A stretch of DNA of 64,000 nt from Dendronalium phyllosphericum CENA369 (GTDB taxonomy: Bacteria > Cyanobacteriota > Cyanobacteriia > Cyanobacteriales > Nostocaceae): the NCBI RefSeq assembly GCF_016056275.1, contig NZ_JAECZA010000002.1:3133-67132 (forward strand), in the 5' to 3' direction. Every line of letters starts with the position of its first letter. Position 1 is the stretch's first letter. Of this stretch, positions 1 to 10,500 are shown one piece after another. Made by a program: the position numbers and the translations under genes. Under the pieces are notes generated by a model. That model searched no databases. It was not told the origin of the DNA and worked only from the letters and a program-made list of their open reading frames with translations.

Positions 1-1
1 T

Positions 2-2575
2 GATAACCAAATCACTAAAATATCAGATGCGATCGCTAAATTAACCAATCTGAGGGAGCTTGACCTCAGATCCAACCAAATAACCCAGATTCCAGAGGCT
101 TTCGCTGATTTAACCAATTTGACGCAGCTTAATCTTTTTGATAACCAAATCACTAAAATATCAGATGCGATCGCTAAATTAACCAATCTGAGGAAGCTTG
201 ACCTCAGTTACAACCAAATAACCCAGATTCCAGAAGCAATCGCGCAATTAACAAATCTGAGGGAGCTTGACCTCAGATTCAACCAAATAACCCAGATTCC
301 AGAGGCGCTCGCTAATTTAACCAATCTTACGCAGCTTGACCTCAGTCACAACCAAATAACCCAGATTCCAGAGGCGCTCGCTAATTTAACCAATCTGACG
401 CAGCTTGACCTCAGTCGCAACCAAATAACCCAGATTCCAGAGGCGCTCGAAAGTTTGCCGAAATTGAAACAACTAGATTTACGGGGAAATCCGCTTCCTA
501 TTTCACCAGAGATTTTAGGATCTTCTAATAATGTTGGTTCAGTTAAAGACATTTTCAATTACTTGCAATTACTCCGTAGCGGTGAAGTGCGTCCACTCAA
601 CGAAGCCAAACTCTTGCTTATCGGACAAGGTAGCGTCGGCAAAACATCCCTCATCAAGCGACTAATCCGCAATGAATATGATAAAAATCAACCCCAAACC
701 GACGGACTCAATGTAGAAACTTGGAACGTGCAGGTCAATAGCAAAGACATCCGCCTGAATGTTTGGGACTTTGGCGGACAGGAAATTTATCATGCCACCC
801 ATCAGTTTTTTCTGACTAAGCGCAGCCTCTATCTCCTCGTTTGTAATTGTCGCACCAGCGAAGAAGAAAACCGCATCGAATATTGGCTGAAACTAATCGA
901 AAGCTTCGGCGGACAGTCCCCCGTGATTATCGTTGGCAACAAAAAAGACGAACAACCCCTCGACATCAACCGCAAAGCATTACGCGAAAAATATCCTAAC
1001 ATCCAAGCGATAATCGAAACCTCCTGCCAAGACAATATCGGCATTGATGAACTTCGCACCGCAATTTTGCAGCAAATCGCCAACCTCAAAGAAGTCTACG
1101 ACCTTCTACCCCTGACATGGTTTGAGGTTAAACAAAAACTCGAATCCATGACTGAAGACTTCATCAGCTACAACCGCTACATCGGCATCTGCCACCAAAA
1201 AGAGATTCCCGAAGAACAAAACCAAGAGCAACTAATCGACTTGCTGCATCGACTCGGCTTAGTTCTCAACTTCCGCGATCATCCCATCCTCAAAGATACC
1301 AACGTCCTCAAACCCAACTGGGTGACAGAAGGCATTTACGCGCTCCTGAGCGATGAAAACCTCAAAACTGAAACCAAAGGCATTTTCACCCCCACCGATC
1401 TCACCCGCATCCTCAATCCAGAGCGATACCCCACCAAGCGTCACGACTATCTGATCGGGCTGATGAAAGAATTTGAGCTTTGCTTTGCACTAGAATGTTA
1501 CCCACCACAATTTCTGATTCCGGGACTTTTGCCTAAAGACCAACCAGACGAAACAGAACTTGACGACGAAACCTTGGAATTTCAATACCATTACAAAGTT
1601 CTCCCCGAAAGCATCATCTCCCGCTTCATAGTCATCACCCACGAAAAAATTCATAACCAAATCTATTGGCGCAGTGGCGTAATGCTGCAATATCAAGAAA
1701 ACAACGAAATCTATAACATCGCTCGCATCAAAGCAGATCCCGAAGACAAAAAAATCTTCATCACCATTAGCGGACATAAAGAAACCCGCCGCTTATTTCT
1801 CGGCATCCTCCGCGATGTCTTCCAAAAAATTCACAAAAGTCTTCCCAATCTCGAAATCACCGAATGGGTTCCCGTCCCCAACCATCCCAAACATCCGCCC
1901 CTTGACTACCAAGAACTTCTAGGACTTGAGGCAATGGGTGAAAGCACAATCACCATTGGCAAACTAAAATTAAAACTCGATTTGCGTCAACTTTTAGATG
2001 GCTATGAATCATTAGAATCGCGTCGAAAATCACAAAAAAGAGATAATGATTTAGATGATAGGACTGCATACGAAGATATGCGAGATATTGCTAAACTAGC
2101 TGTCAGCAGAGAAATTAAAATTAATAATAATAATAAAGCCGAGGCAAATGCTGTGTCAGAAAATCCTCAATTCACAAACAACCTTCAAGGCGCAAACATC
2201 GGCAACTTTGCCAACCAAGTCAAAGACAACGCCAGACAGCAAGCCTCTAACTTCAACCAAACAAGCGGCGCAAACATCAGCGAAATTCTGCAACTAATCG
2301 GCAACCTGCGCCAAACTGCCGCCCAATTCCCGGAAGCAATCAGCAAAGACATTACCCGCGAAGACATCATCATTGATATTGATGATGTAGAAGCAGAAAT
2401 TCAAAAGCCAGAAAAAGAACGCAATTTACCCAAACTCAAAAAGCGTCTACTAGCTTTACTAACTGCTGCTAGTGTAGCTGCTGCCCCGATCGCAGGTATG
2501 ACAGACTTTGCAAACAATGTTATGGAAATAGGGAACAAATTAAACATCGAACTAAAGCTTCCCTCTGGTAAATAG
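2..2575 (+). CDS. LRR-Roc-COR (ROCO) family GTPase, 5' end outside window
   Basis: The frame is open from base 2, and leucine-rich repeats run back to the window edge, so the true start lies upstream; the TTG at 119 is only an internal codon. Seven LRR units of 23 residues (consensus NQITQIPEALANLTNLxxLDL) occupy about bases 5-490. A Roc GTPase follows: P-loop GQGSVGKTS at about 623-649, DFGGQE near 768-785, and the guanine-specifying NKKD near 938-950. A COR dimerisation region extends to about 1960. The last 170 residues hold an Asn/Gln-rich stretch and a basic, then Ala-rich, helix found at the C-terminus of many cyanobacterial multidomain proteins; its role is unknown to me. ROCO proteins are GTP-switched signalling proteins that dimerise through COR. 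There is no kinase domain in the visible part. The assignment is firm; the partner or output is not known. Confidence 0.92.
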   Translation, partial: DNQITKISDAIAKLTNLRELDLRSNQITQIPEAFADLTNLTQLNLFDNQITKISDAIAKLTNLRKLDLSYNQITQIPEAIAQLTNLRELDLRFNQITQIPEALANLTNLTQLDLSHNQITQIPEALANLTNLTQLDLSRNQITQIPEALESLPKLKQLDLRGNPLPISPEILGSSNNVGSVKDIFNYLQLLRSGEVRPLNEAKLLLIGQGSVGKTSLIKRLIRNEYDKNQPQTDGLNVETWNVQVNSKDIRLNVWDFGGQEIYHATHQFFLTKRSLYLLVCNCRTSEEENRIEYWLKLIESFGGQSPVIIVGNKKDEQPLDINRKALREKYPNIQAIIETSCQDNIGIDELRTAILQQIANLKEVYDLLPLTWFEVKQKLESMTEDFISYNRYIGICHQKEIPEEQNQEQLIDLLHRLGLVLNFRDHPILKDTNVLKPNWVTEGIYALLSDENLKTETKGIFTPTDLTRILNPERYPTKRHDYLIGLMKEFELCFALECYPPQFLIPGLLPKDQPDETELDDETLEFQYHYKVLPESIISRFIVITHEKIHNQIYWRSGVMLQYQENNEIYNIARIKADPEDKKIFITISGHKETRRLFLGILRDVFQKIHKSLPNLEITEWVPVPNHPKHPPLDYQELLGLEAMGESTITIGKLKLKLDLRQLLDGYESLESRRKSQKRDNDLDDRTAYEDMRDIAKLAVSREIKINNNNKAEANAVSENPQFTNNLQGANIGNFANQVKDNARQQASNFNQTSGANISEILQLIGNLRQTAAQFPEAISKDITREDIIIDIDDVEAEIQKPEKERNLPKLKKRLLALLTAASVAAAPIAGMTDFANNVMEIGNKLNIELKLPSGK
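5..487 (+). repeat. 69-bp tandem DNA repeats encoding the LRRs
   Basis: Seven units of 69 bp (23 codons) lie head to tail. Bases 1-70 recur almost exactly at 139-208, an offset of 138 bp, so there is a two-unit (2 x 69 bp) higher-order duplication. The units at about 280-348 and 349-417 are nearly identical at the DNA level. This implies recent unit gain by recombination or slippage. Confidence 0.85.
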
Positions 2576-2647
2576 ACTTTTCTCACTCCAGAGGCGATCG
2601 CATAGCTTGAAATGATGCCCGCTTTTCATTAGATGAGAATTGAACTA

Positions 2648-2908
2648 GCGATCGCCAAAATAACAAATGAGTTCGCCGAAATAACAAATGCGTTCGCCGA
2701 AATAACAAATGGGTTCGCCAAAATAGCAAATGCAATCGCCGAAATAGCAAATGAGTTCGCAGAAATAACAAATGCGATCGCCGAAATAACAAATGCGATC
2801 GCAGAAATAACAAATGCGTTCGCCAAAATAGCAAATGAGTTCGCAGAAATAACAAATGCAATCGCCGAAATAACAAATGCAATCGCCGAAATAACAAATG
2901 CAATCGCT
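2648..2908 (+). repeat. 21-bp tandem array (12 copies) with heptapeptide coding potential
   Basis: Twelve complete 21-bp units plus a 9-base partial copy. The best consensus unit starts with the HIP1 octamer GCGATCGC and continues CGAAATAACAAAT. On the + strand an ATG at 2633 opens a 111-codon frame reading A-I/F-A-E/K-I-T/A-N repeatedly to 2968. Two frames on the - strand are also free of stops because the unit lacks stops in them. No convincing ribosome-binding site precedes 2633, so I list it as a repeat rather than a gene. Ile at positions 2 and 5 gives a 3-4 spacing compatible with a coiled coil if it is translated. Confidence 0.85.
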
Positions 2909-3037
2909 ATGCTTCAGTATCCTAATCTCGGACTCACGTTAAAGTATAGCAACCGCCAAGACAGTTAGGACATTGTTGATTGCTCAAAACCTTGAAAAAA
3001 TTGGCTTTCTACTCAGCACTCAGCACTCAGCACTTTA

Positions 3038-3742
3038 TCAGCTATTGTTCAATTGCTGAACAAACGCTTGATGTTCATCTGAAGCTAGCCCTTTTTGCAA
3101 TACTGCCAACACCTGTTGCATATTTCCCGCAACTAATGCTGAGACATCCAGCCACAATCCTGGAAATACTTGACTTTGAATTATCCCTGACGCATCTGGT
3201 GAGAGCGCTACATATTCACCATCCTGCAAGCTGAACCAACTCACAGTACTTTCAAAAACCTGCCAAACAATATATTCCTGGATGCCATTGCGACGGTAGG
3301 CGCGTTTTTTCTCGTGTAAATCTTTGCTAGCACTACTTGCGGCAACTTCCGCTACTAATTCTGGCGCACCTTCTACGTAACCATCAACACCGATATAAGA
3401 CAATCCGCCACAAGCTGCATCGATTAATAAAATGGCATCAGGCTGGGGTTCGTTATCTAAATCTAACCGCACAGTTGGATTATCACCTAATCTGACACCA
3501 GGCGTTGCAATTTTATAAGACCACAACCAGCCCATTAAATTACCATGCGGTTCGGCGTGGGGTTCAAAGCGCAAAGGTGATGCCACGTAAACGACTCCTT
3601 CAATCAGTTCGGCTTTCTTGAGATTAGGCATGGCATTGTAGCGACGCTCAAATTCCGGACGCGTGAGGCGATCGCCACTTTCAAGAGGCGGAATATATGA
3701 AGGATTGCTTGGAGTCGAATGTTGTGGGGAGGTGTTAACCAC
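3038..3742 (-). CDS. Uma2-family (DUF820) putative restriction endonuclease-like protein
   Basis: This 234-residue protein has the Uma2 layout: an N-terminal 'LTRPEFERRY ... AELIEGVVY' segment, a central PDAILLID motif (catalytic-type PD), ELVAEVAASS for the ExK-like strand, then YRRNGIQEYIVW. The fold belongs to the PD-(D/E)XK nuclease superfamily. Uma2 genes are highly expanded in cyanobacteria and mostly of unknown function; some are thought to be remnants of mobile or addiction modules. The start is GTG at 3742. The second acidic/lysine catalytic pair is weak (EVA rather than ExK), so nuclease activity is uncertain. It stands alone, transcribed opposite to its neighbours. Confidence 0.85.
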   Translation of the reverse strand: MVNTSPQHSTPSNPSYIPPLESGDRLTRPEFERRYNAMPNLKKAELIEGVVYVASPLRFEPHAEPHGNLMGWLWSYKIATPGVRLGDNPTVRLDLDNEPQPDAILLIDAACGGLSYIGVDGYVEGAPELVAEVAASSASKDLHEKKRAYRRNGIQEYIVWQVFESTVSWFSLQDGEYVALSPDASGIIQSQVFPGLWLDVSALVAGNMQQVLAVLQKGLASDEHQAFVQQLNNS

Positions 3743-3835
3743 GATCGCAAGTGCTAGAGATGGTTAAATTGATTGTATCGTGGAGGTTAAAGTAAATATG
3801 AAAATAAACTAACCGCCAAGGACACCAAGTTTTGC

Positions 3836-4069
3836 ATGGTTAAACGTAAGAGTGCTTCTAATTCTGATTCGATGGAAGGTTGGAATTATGAAGCAAAGGT
3901 TGTCGAAATAGAGGAAATTATCGCTCGGATTGAGGCGGGTGAGTTGGAATTGGAAGAGGTTTTCGAGCGATTTGCCAAAGCTGTTGAGTATTTGCGTCAG
4001 TGTGAAAGTTTTTTGCAGCAGCGACAGCAACAAGTAGATTTGTTGATTGAAACTTTGAGCGATGAATAA
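3836..4069 (+). CDS. xseB: Exodeoxyribonuclease VII small subunit
   Basis: The 77-residue protein carries the XseB core: '[29 protein letters not shown]' style helices followed by a second helix with [15 protein letters not shown], forming the helical hairpin that packs on the large subunit XseA. Exonuclease VII degrades single-stranded DNA from both ends. The length is normal for the family. The large-subunit gene xseA, often directly upstream, is not next to it here: upstream is a divergent Uma2 gene. An intrinsic terminator follows within 100 bp, so it appears to be transcribed alone. Confidence 0.88.
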   Translation: MVKRKSASNSDSMEGWNYEAKVVEIEEIIARIEAGELELEEVFERFAKAVEYLRQCESFLQQRQQQVDLLIETLSDE

Positions 4070-4135
4070 TATTGAAGTGCCACAAGGTTTTAAAGTTCTA
4101 CTTTTTGTGGAAAATAAATGACTCGTTTACTTTTT

Positions 4136-4165
4136 ACCAGATGAAAAAGTCTGGTTATTTTTTTA
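4136..4165 (+). terminator. Rho-independent terminator after xseB
   Basis: Arms ACCAGA (4136-4141) and TCTGGT (4150-4155) form a 6-bp stem with an 8-nt loop, followed by A and a run of seven T. Confidence 0.6.
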
Positions 4166-4326
4166 TTTGCGAAAGGATTATTACATTAGTACGAATACAT
4201 AAGAGCCAAAATCTGGTAAGTTAACTCGGATTGCACGAGCGAGAATTAGTTTACGCATCTTAACATTTGGCCCGTTTTGATATTTTCAGGTATTTTGGCA
4301 ACTACTAACTTGAGTTAATCAAAATT

Positions 4327-5082
4327 ATGAAACCATTTCTTTTTGTAACCGACCTGGATGATACCCTCGTATATCGCACTGTGGGAAATGACGACGCTTT
4401 ACCGAAGCTGAATGAATTGCTAAGTCAACATCGTCAAGAATTCGGCACTAAGATTGTTTATTCTACTGGGCGATCGCCTCAACTTTACCAAGAACTTAAA
4501 GTAAAAAAAAATCTCTTGCAACCAGATGCTCTTGTTCTGGCTGTGGGTACAGAAATTTACCTCAATGGCCCTGAGAATGCAGATTCCAGCTGGTCAGAAA
4601 TCCTCTCTCCTGGCTGGAACCGCGAAACTATCTTATCTATTACTGAAAAATTTCCGGAGTTAGAGCCGCAACCAGACTCAGAACAGCGTCCTTTCAAAGT
4701 CAGCTTCTTCCTTCAACAATCTGTAGCAGGAATTTTACCACGGCTTGAAACAGAGTTACAAAAAAATAAATTAAATGTAAAGTTAATTTATAGTAGCGAA
4801 ATAGACCTTGACATTGTACCCCTTACCAGCGATAAAGGTCAAGCAATGCAATTTCTGCGCCAAAAGTGGAAATTTGCAGCCGAACAAACAATTGTCTGCG
4901 GTGATTCAGGTAATGATATTGCTTTATTTGCTGTAGGCAATGAAAGGGGAATCATAGTCGGAAATGCTCGAAAAGAGTTACTCCAGTGGCACAACGAGCA
5001 TCCTGCCGACCATCGTTACTTAGCACAAAATTTTTGTGCGGGTGGAATTCTGGAAGGATTAAAATATTTTGGTTTCTTATGA
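4327..5082 (+). CDS. spp: Sucrose-phosphate phosphatase (HAD superfamily)
   Basis: This 251-residue protein starts with the HAD motif I DLDDTLV (the first Asp is the phospho-acceptor). It has motif II as YSTGRSP, a cap region, a conserved Lys in LTSDKGQA, and motif [13 protein letters not shown]. This combination is the S6PP domain of sucrose-phosphate phosphatases, which hydrolyse sucrose-6-phosphate in the last step of sucrose synthesis. Sucrose is a compatible solute in cyanobacteria. The stop overlaps the ruvA start in an ATGA, suggesting translational coupling although the functions are unrelated. Related mannosyl-3-phosphoglycerate phosphatases are an alternative but less likely. Confidence 0.85.
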   Translation: MKPFLFVTDLDDTLVYRTVGNDDALPKLNELLSQHRQEFGTKIVYSTGRSPQLYQELKVKKNLLQPDALVLAVGTEIYLNGPENADSSWSEILSPGWNRETILSITEKFPELEPQPDSEQRPFKVSFFLQQSVAGILPRLETELQKNKLNVKLIYSSEIDLDIVPLTSDKGQAMQFLRQKWKFAAEQTIVCGDSGNDIALFAVGNERGIIVGNARKELLQWHNEHPADHRYLAQNFCAGGILEGLKYFGFL

Positions 5083-5717
5083 TTAGCTATCTCAAAGGAA
5101 TCGTCGCAGGTATTCAAACAATTAGCGGTAATCGCGTTGTTTTGACTTTAGAAGTGAATGGATTGGGGTATGATTTGCAAATTCCGCAACGTTTAGCACA
5201 GCAGTTACCTGATTCAGGAGGAGTCGCGCAAATTTTTACCCATTTCCAAATTCGTGATGAAGTGCCGTTACTATATGGCTTTGCTTCGCCAGCAGAACGC
5301 GATTTATTTCGCCAATTGTTGACTGTTAGCGGTATTGGCGCAGCTTTAGCGATCGCTTTGTTGGACACTTTAGAATTGCCAGATTTAGTTCAAGCAATTA
5401 TTGCAGCTAACACCCAAGTCTTAATTCAAGCCCCAGGTGTTGGCAAAAAAACCGCAGAACGCATCTGTTTAGAATTAAAAAGCAAGTTAATCGAGTGGCG
5501 CAAATCAGCAGGCTTCTTCGTCGCCACAGGCGGCCCAGCACCGGGAATTCTCGAAGAAGTGCAAATGACTCTCTTTGCCTTGGGATATACTGCCCATGAA
5601 GTTAGTCACGCCTTGCATGTGGTTAGCGAAGACATCGGACTACCGAAAGATGCCTATGTGGAAGACTGGATCAAACAAGCGATCGCCCATCTCAGCAGCA
5701 GCGAAGTTGGTCAGTAG
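5079..5717 (+). CDS. ruvA: Holliday junction DNA helicase subunit RuvA
   Basis: From ATG 5079 the product is 212 residues beginning MISYLKGIV, the standard RuvA N-terminus. This start overlaps the upstream stop codon by four bases (ATGA), which decides it over the longer frame opening at 4986. An OB-fold occupies about residues 1-65 ([25 protein letters not shown]). Two helix-hairpin-helix motifs follow ([16 protein letters not shown] and [20 protein letters not shown]), then the C-terminal domain III that contacts RuvB. RuvA tetramers bind four-way junctions and load the RuvB motor for branch migration. ruvB is not in the window. Confidence 0.95.
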   Translation: MISYLKGIVAGIQTISGNRVVLTLEVNGLGYDLQIPQRLAQQLPDSGGVAQIFTHFQIRDEVPLLYGFASPAERDLFRQLLTVSGIGAALAIALLDTLELPDLVQAIIAANTQVLIQAPGVGKKTAERICLELKSKLIEWRKSAGFFVATGGPAPGILEEVQMTLFALGYTAHEVSHALHVVSEDIGLPKDAYVEDWIKQAIAHLSSSEVGQ

Positions 5718-5826
5718 AGACGCGATTATACTCTTACGAGAAGCCCTCCGGGTTCGAGAGTTCACAATCGACGGGAACCGCCAAGATTGCGACTCCCTCA
5801 CCGCTCTTCCGAGCGTACACGCGTCT
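5718..5826. repeat. Intergenic element bounded by inverted AGACGCG
   Basis: AGACGCG at 5718-5724 and its complement CGCGTCT at 5820-5826 bound 109 bp rich in short palindromic pieces. The left end (AGAGACGCGATTA) resembles the arms of the hairpin at 28736-28784, suggesting a shared dispersed family. It starts immediately after the ruvA stop. Confidence 0.45.
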
Positions 5827-5915
5827 GTACAACGGTCAGTTGTCAGTTGTAAATAGCCATTATTGATTTAGTTATTTATAATTTTTCCCCTCTGCCCCTC
5901 TGCCCCCATCCTCCC

Positions 5916-7082
5916 ATGACTGACCCTTATGCTTGGATAGAAGAATCTTTGGCAACTATTCATCGGGCAGATTGGTATCGTTCGGTACAGACAATCCACG
6001 GAAAATCGGGTGCAACGGTACTTTTAGCCGGGCAAGAGGTAATTAATTTTGCCAGTAATGACTATTTGGGATTGGCTGGGGATGAACGCTTGATACAGGC
6101 GGCGATCGCTGCTATTCAAGAATGTGGTACTGGTAGTACTGGTTCTCGATTACTCAGCGGACATCGAGAATTACACAAAAAGTTAGAAGAAGCGATCGCA
6201 TCTCTCAAGCAAACAGAAGATGCGCTGGTATTTAGTTCCGGGTATCTGGCGAATTTGGGTGCAATTACGGCTTTGGTGGGTAAACGCGATTTAATTTTAA
6301 GCGATCGCTACAACCATTCGAGTCTGAAAAACGGGGCAATTCTCAGTGGTGCAAAAGTTATCGAATATCCCCACTGTGATGTTGCAGCACTGAAAGCACA
6401 GTTAAGTCAGCAACGACAGCACTACCGACGCTGTTTGATTCTGACTGATAGTGTTTTCAGTATGGATGGCGATTTATGTCCTTTACTACCATTGTTGGAT
6501 CTGGCTGATGAGTTTAACTGTATGCTGCTCGTAGATGAAGCTCATGCCACTGGAGTATTAGGAAAAACTGGCGCAGGATGTGTCGAACATTTGGGGTGTA
6601 CGGGAAGGCAGTTAATTCAAATTGGTACTTTGAGTAAAGCCTTGGGTAGTTTGGGGGGTTACGTGGCAGGAAGCGCCTCCTTAATTGATTTTTTGCGAAA
6701 TCGCGCCCCCACTTGGATCTACACAACTGCACTATCTCCCGCAGATACAGCCGCAGCACTAGCAGCGATTGAGATAGTGCAACAAGAACCACAACGGCGG
6801 CTAAAATTGTGGCGAAATTTAAATTATTTAAAACAGTTACTGCAACAACAGTTACCAAACCTGAAACTGCTACCTTCAGAATCACCTATACTTTGTTTGC
6901 AATTGCTAAGTGCTACAGAGGCGCTGCGAGTTAGCAAGGAACTTACAAAAGCTGGAATTTTTGCACCAGCGATTCGTCCTCCTACAGTGCCAACAAGTCG
7001 GTTAAGAATATCTTTGATGGCAACTCACCAAGCGCAACATATCGATAAATTAGTAGCACAATTGCACAAGAGCATTGGATGA
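5916..7082 (+). CDS. bioF: 8-amino-7-oxononanoate synthase
   Basis: A 388-residue PLP enzyme of the alpha-oxoamine synthase family. Visible features: substrate-site [24 protein letters not shown], the PLP-stacking FSSGYLAN region, LVDEAHATG (Asp contacting the pyridine nitrogen), and Lys241 in TLSKALGS as the Schiff-base lysine. BioF condenses pimeloyl-ACP or pimeloyl-CoA with alanine, the first committed step of biotin ring assembly. The related enzymes KBL and serine palmitoyltransferase share the fold, but the overall pattern and length fit BioF best. No other bio genes are adjacent. Confidence 0.9.
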   Translation: MTDPYAWIEESLATIHRADWYRSVQTIHGKSGATVLLAGQEVINFASNDYLGLAGDERLIQAAIAAIQECGTGSTGSRLLSGHRELHKKLEEAIASLKQTEDALVFSSGYLANLGAITALVGKRDLILSDRYNHSSLKNGAILSGAKVIEYPHCDVAALKAQLSQQRQHYRRCLILTDSVFSMDGDLCPLLPLLDLADEFNCMLLVDEAHATGVLGKTGAGCVEHLGCTGRQLIQIGTLSKALGSLGGYVAGSASLIDFLRNRAPTWIYTTALSPADTAAALAAIEIVQQEPQRRLKLWRNLNYLKQLLQQQLPNLKLLPSESPILCLQLLSATEALRVSKELTKAGIFAPAIRPPTVPTSRLRISLMATHQAQHIDKLVAQLHKSIG

Positions 7083-7585
7083 AACTTGTAAATACTTCTT
7101 GGTGCTTTATCCTTTGTTTGGTGAGATTGCATTCAAGAATTTTTTGTGAAATCAGAATAAATACGTTAATTTAAATTGATGATTTTTTCTATCCACATTG
7201 TTTGATGTTAATCAAAAATTCTTTCTCAGCGATCGCTGGTTACTGAAATATATTTTGATTTCTGACTTGGCTATAGCTATGGCTCATAGGTAAATTCCTA
7301 AATACCGCACTGCCTTAAATGTGTTCTCACCTGCGGTAAATCTTATTTATTTGCCTCTATTCAAATAATTATTTGCAAATTTAACAACAAATTGCTATTG
7401 CAAATTATCTTAATTACTTAATATAAAATACCAATAGAATCAAGAAGTAGCCTCTAGCTAAAGTATTTTTAAAGTTACGTATAAATCTATCTGAAGATAA
7501 ATTACTAAAATTTGCAAACTAGCTTAATGTACGATTAATCCCCTTGAAAAGCATTGGTTGTTCTAAATTTTCAAGTTTATTTTTC
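7083..7585. other. AT-rich intergenic region upstream of the first sensor kinase
   Basis: About 500 bp with no supported gene. It is strongly AT-rich, with no recognisable repeat or clear terminator for bioF. It presumably contains the kinase promoter. Confidence 0.5.
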
Positions 7586-10500
7586 ATGCTTTATATTAAC
7601 TATTCTACATTACGAAGCTATGGAAGTACTGTATTAATTGTTGCATTAACGCTAGTGTTGATGCTGGTACTAGACCCGTGGCTGAACATTAGCAGAACTC
7701 CTTTTTTGGTGTTTTTTAGCACCGTAATCGTGAGTGCTTGGTATGGAGGTTTAAAGTCAGGTATTTTAGCAGTTTTATTATCAGTTCTACTCAGCGATTA
7801 CTTTTTTCTTGCTCCAACGTATAACCTAAATTTCCACCCCCGCGATCTTCTGCGAGTCGAATTGTTTATTTCGCAAGGATTGCTCTTGAGCCTTTTATTT
7901 GAGGTATTGAGAACTGCTAAACAGCAAGTAGAGGTGAATCTCAAGAAGCTGAAAGTGAGTGAAGAACTCTTGCGATCGGCATTAAGCAGTTTAGATATCA
8001 TTGTCTCTCAGCAGGATCGAGATTTGCTTTATCAATGGATTTACAATCCTCAGAATACAGAAACTACTGAGCAAACACTAGGCAAGTCTGACTATGAATT
8101 ATTCCCCACGCCAATAGCAGAACAATTGACGGCAATCAAGCAAGGAGTAGTGCAAAAAGGTGTTTCAACTCGTGAAGAGGTTTGTGTAACGCTGGATGAA
8201 GAAACCCGTTACTACGTGCGAGTTGAACCGCTCAAGGATGCAGAAAATAGCATTCAAGGCATTACCTCTGTAGCCGTAAATATTAGCGATATCAAACGAG
8301 AAACAGAAATAGATATTAAGCAACTAAAACAAACCAAGCAAGCATTGCACGAAGCTGAGGAAGCGCTACAATGCATCGCCGAAATTAATAGTACCCTCTC
8401 TACATCACTAGATTACGAAGAAACTTTAAAACAGATTAGTAAAATCTCAGTTCCCCAACTAGCTGATTGGTGTAGCGTCGAAATTTTAAACGCAGATGGT
8501 TCCATTTGTCGCCTCAGCGTTGCCCACGCAGACCCATCAAAAGCCGATCTGGCACTTCAACTGCAACAATATGCACCAGATCCTAAAGGTGCAACTCCAA
8601 TTGCGAAAGTAATGCAAACCGGGCAAAGCGAATTAATCCCAGAAGTATCTGACTCATTACTAGTAGCAATAACTCGAAATAACGAACACTTACAAGTCGT
8701 TCGCCAAATGGGGATAGAGTCTGTAATGATTGTGCCGTTAGTAACACGAGGACAAGTACTTGGCAGCATCACGTTTGTCAGCGCCCAATCAGCTCGTCGT
8801 TACAGCGAACGCGACCTAGCTTTAGCAAAGAATATTGCCCAGCGTGCTGCCTTAGCAATTGAAAATGCTCAACTTTATCAAGATATTCATCAGACTTTAT
8901 TGCATTACGCCGAATCGCTATCTCTGCTTGATGCCTTGCTAGCAGCAGCCCCCGTCGCCGTCTGTTTTTTAGATCGGGAACTGCGATATATCCGGATCAA
9001 TCAGGCCTTTGCTGATATGAACGGTTTGAGCGTCGAACAGCATCTCGGACGCAAATTTCCAGAAGTCTTACCCAAGATGACAGCTGAATTTGAACCACAG
9101 TTACAGCGCGTTTTAGATACGGGAGAACCTCTGCTGAATGTGGAAATCAGCGGTGAGACGAAAGAGCAACCCAGACGTTACGGTTACTGGTTGGGTAACT
9201 ATTATCCAGTCCGCGATGCACTGGGAGAAACAGTAGGAGTGGGGATTATTTTGGCAGAAGTCACAGCGCTCAAGCAAGTAGAAGTTGCCTTACGCGAGAG
9301 CGAAGAAAGATTTCAGGCAATGTTTGACCAAGCAACTGTAGGCATCACCCAAGTCGCATTAGATGGGCGATTTCTTCAGATTAATCCTGCCCTATGTGAG
9401 ATTACTGGCTACAGTCATCAAGAATTAACCCAGATGAACTTTGAGGAAATTACTCACCCTGATGACTTAGAAGCCGATTGGACGCAAGCTCAACGAGTAT
9501 TAGCTAAGGAAATTAAGGGTTATTCTCTAGAAAAGCGCTACATCCGTAAAGATGGTTCTATTGTTTGGGTAAACTTAACTGCATCGGTAGTGTGCGATGC
9601 TAACGGACAGCCGAAGTATGCCTTAGGCATTATTGAAGATATCAGCCAACGCAAACGAGCGCAAGCAGCACAACAATTTTTAGTTGAAACCAGCGCCTCA
9701 CTCGCTGCCTCTTTGGACTATAAAATCACCCTCGCTAGCGTAGCGAATATGGCAGTTCCTACCTTAGCTGACTGGTGTATTGTAGATATTTTTAGAGAAG
9801 ATAGCTCAATTCAACAAATTGCGATCGCCACAGCTGACCCGACAAAACGGCATATTCTCCTCAAATTACGAGAGCGTTTTCCTTCCCTAGTCGGCGGACA
9901 GCATCCTTTTTTGCAGAAGTTGCGCCAAGGACAATCGATTTTTTATGCTGATTCTGACTCTCTTGGAGGAGACAGCCAAGAAGCAGAATATTTACGGCAA
10001 CTGCGAAACATCGGAATTGTTTCTTTTATGGTGATTCCACTCCGTTCTCGCGGACAAGTATTCGGAGCGATTTCTTTTGTCACAGTCGATTCATGTCGTC
10101 ACTACGAACAAGCTGATTTAGCCTTAGCAGAAGATATTGCTCGTCGGGCGGCGACAGCAATTGATAACGCCCGACTCTACCAAGAAGCTCAAAAAGCTAA
10201 ACAAGCAGCCGAACAAGCTGTCACCCGCACAGCGCTTTTACAAAAAATCACCGCTGCCCTGAATGAAGCATTAACTCCCCAGCAGGTAGCTGAAGTAGTT
10301 GTGAAGCAAGGAATTGCCGCCTTGGGAGCGAAAGCGGGTTCTGTTCTGCTTTTAGATGAGCGAGGTACTTCTCTAAAGATTGTGCAAGCAGTCGGCTATC
10401 CGCAATCAACTGTAGATGCCTGGACAAATTATCCTTTGACTATTGCTGGCCCGTCTGCGGAAACAGTACAAACCGGACAACCGATCTTTGTCGAAAATAA

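Noticed and set aside
119-2575. Complete ROCO gene starting at TTG 119
   Set aside because: LRR coding continues in frame to base 2, so 119 is internal and the gene is cut by the window edge.
2583-2903. 106-codon - strand frame (HLLFRRT-type repeats) over the first 21-bp array
   Set aside because: It is open only because the 21-bp unit lacks stops in that frame. The + frame has better start placement and a pattern shared with the second array.
4986-5078. Longer RuvA with a 31-residue N-terminal extension
   Set aside because: The extension is the shifted reading of the upstream phosphatase gene; family proteins start at MISYLKG, and ATG 5079 overlaps the stop in an ATGA.
5740-5825. tRNA-like fragment (GGGTTCGAGAG)
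   Set aside because: No acceptor or anticodon stems fit a cloverleaf; it is part of a dispersed palindromic repeat.
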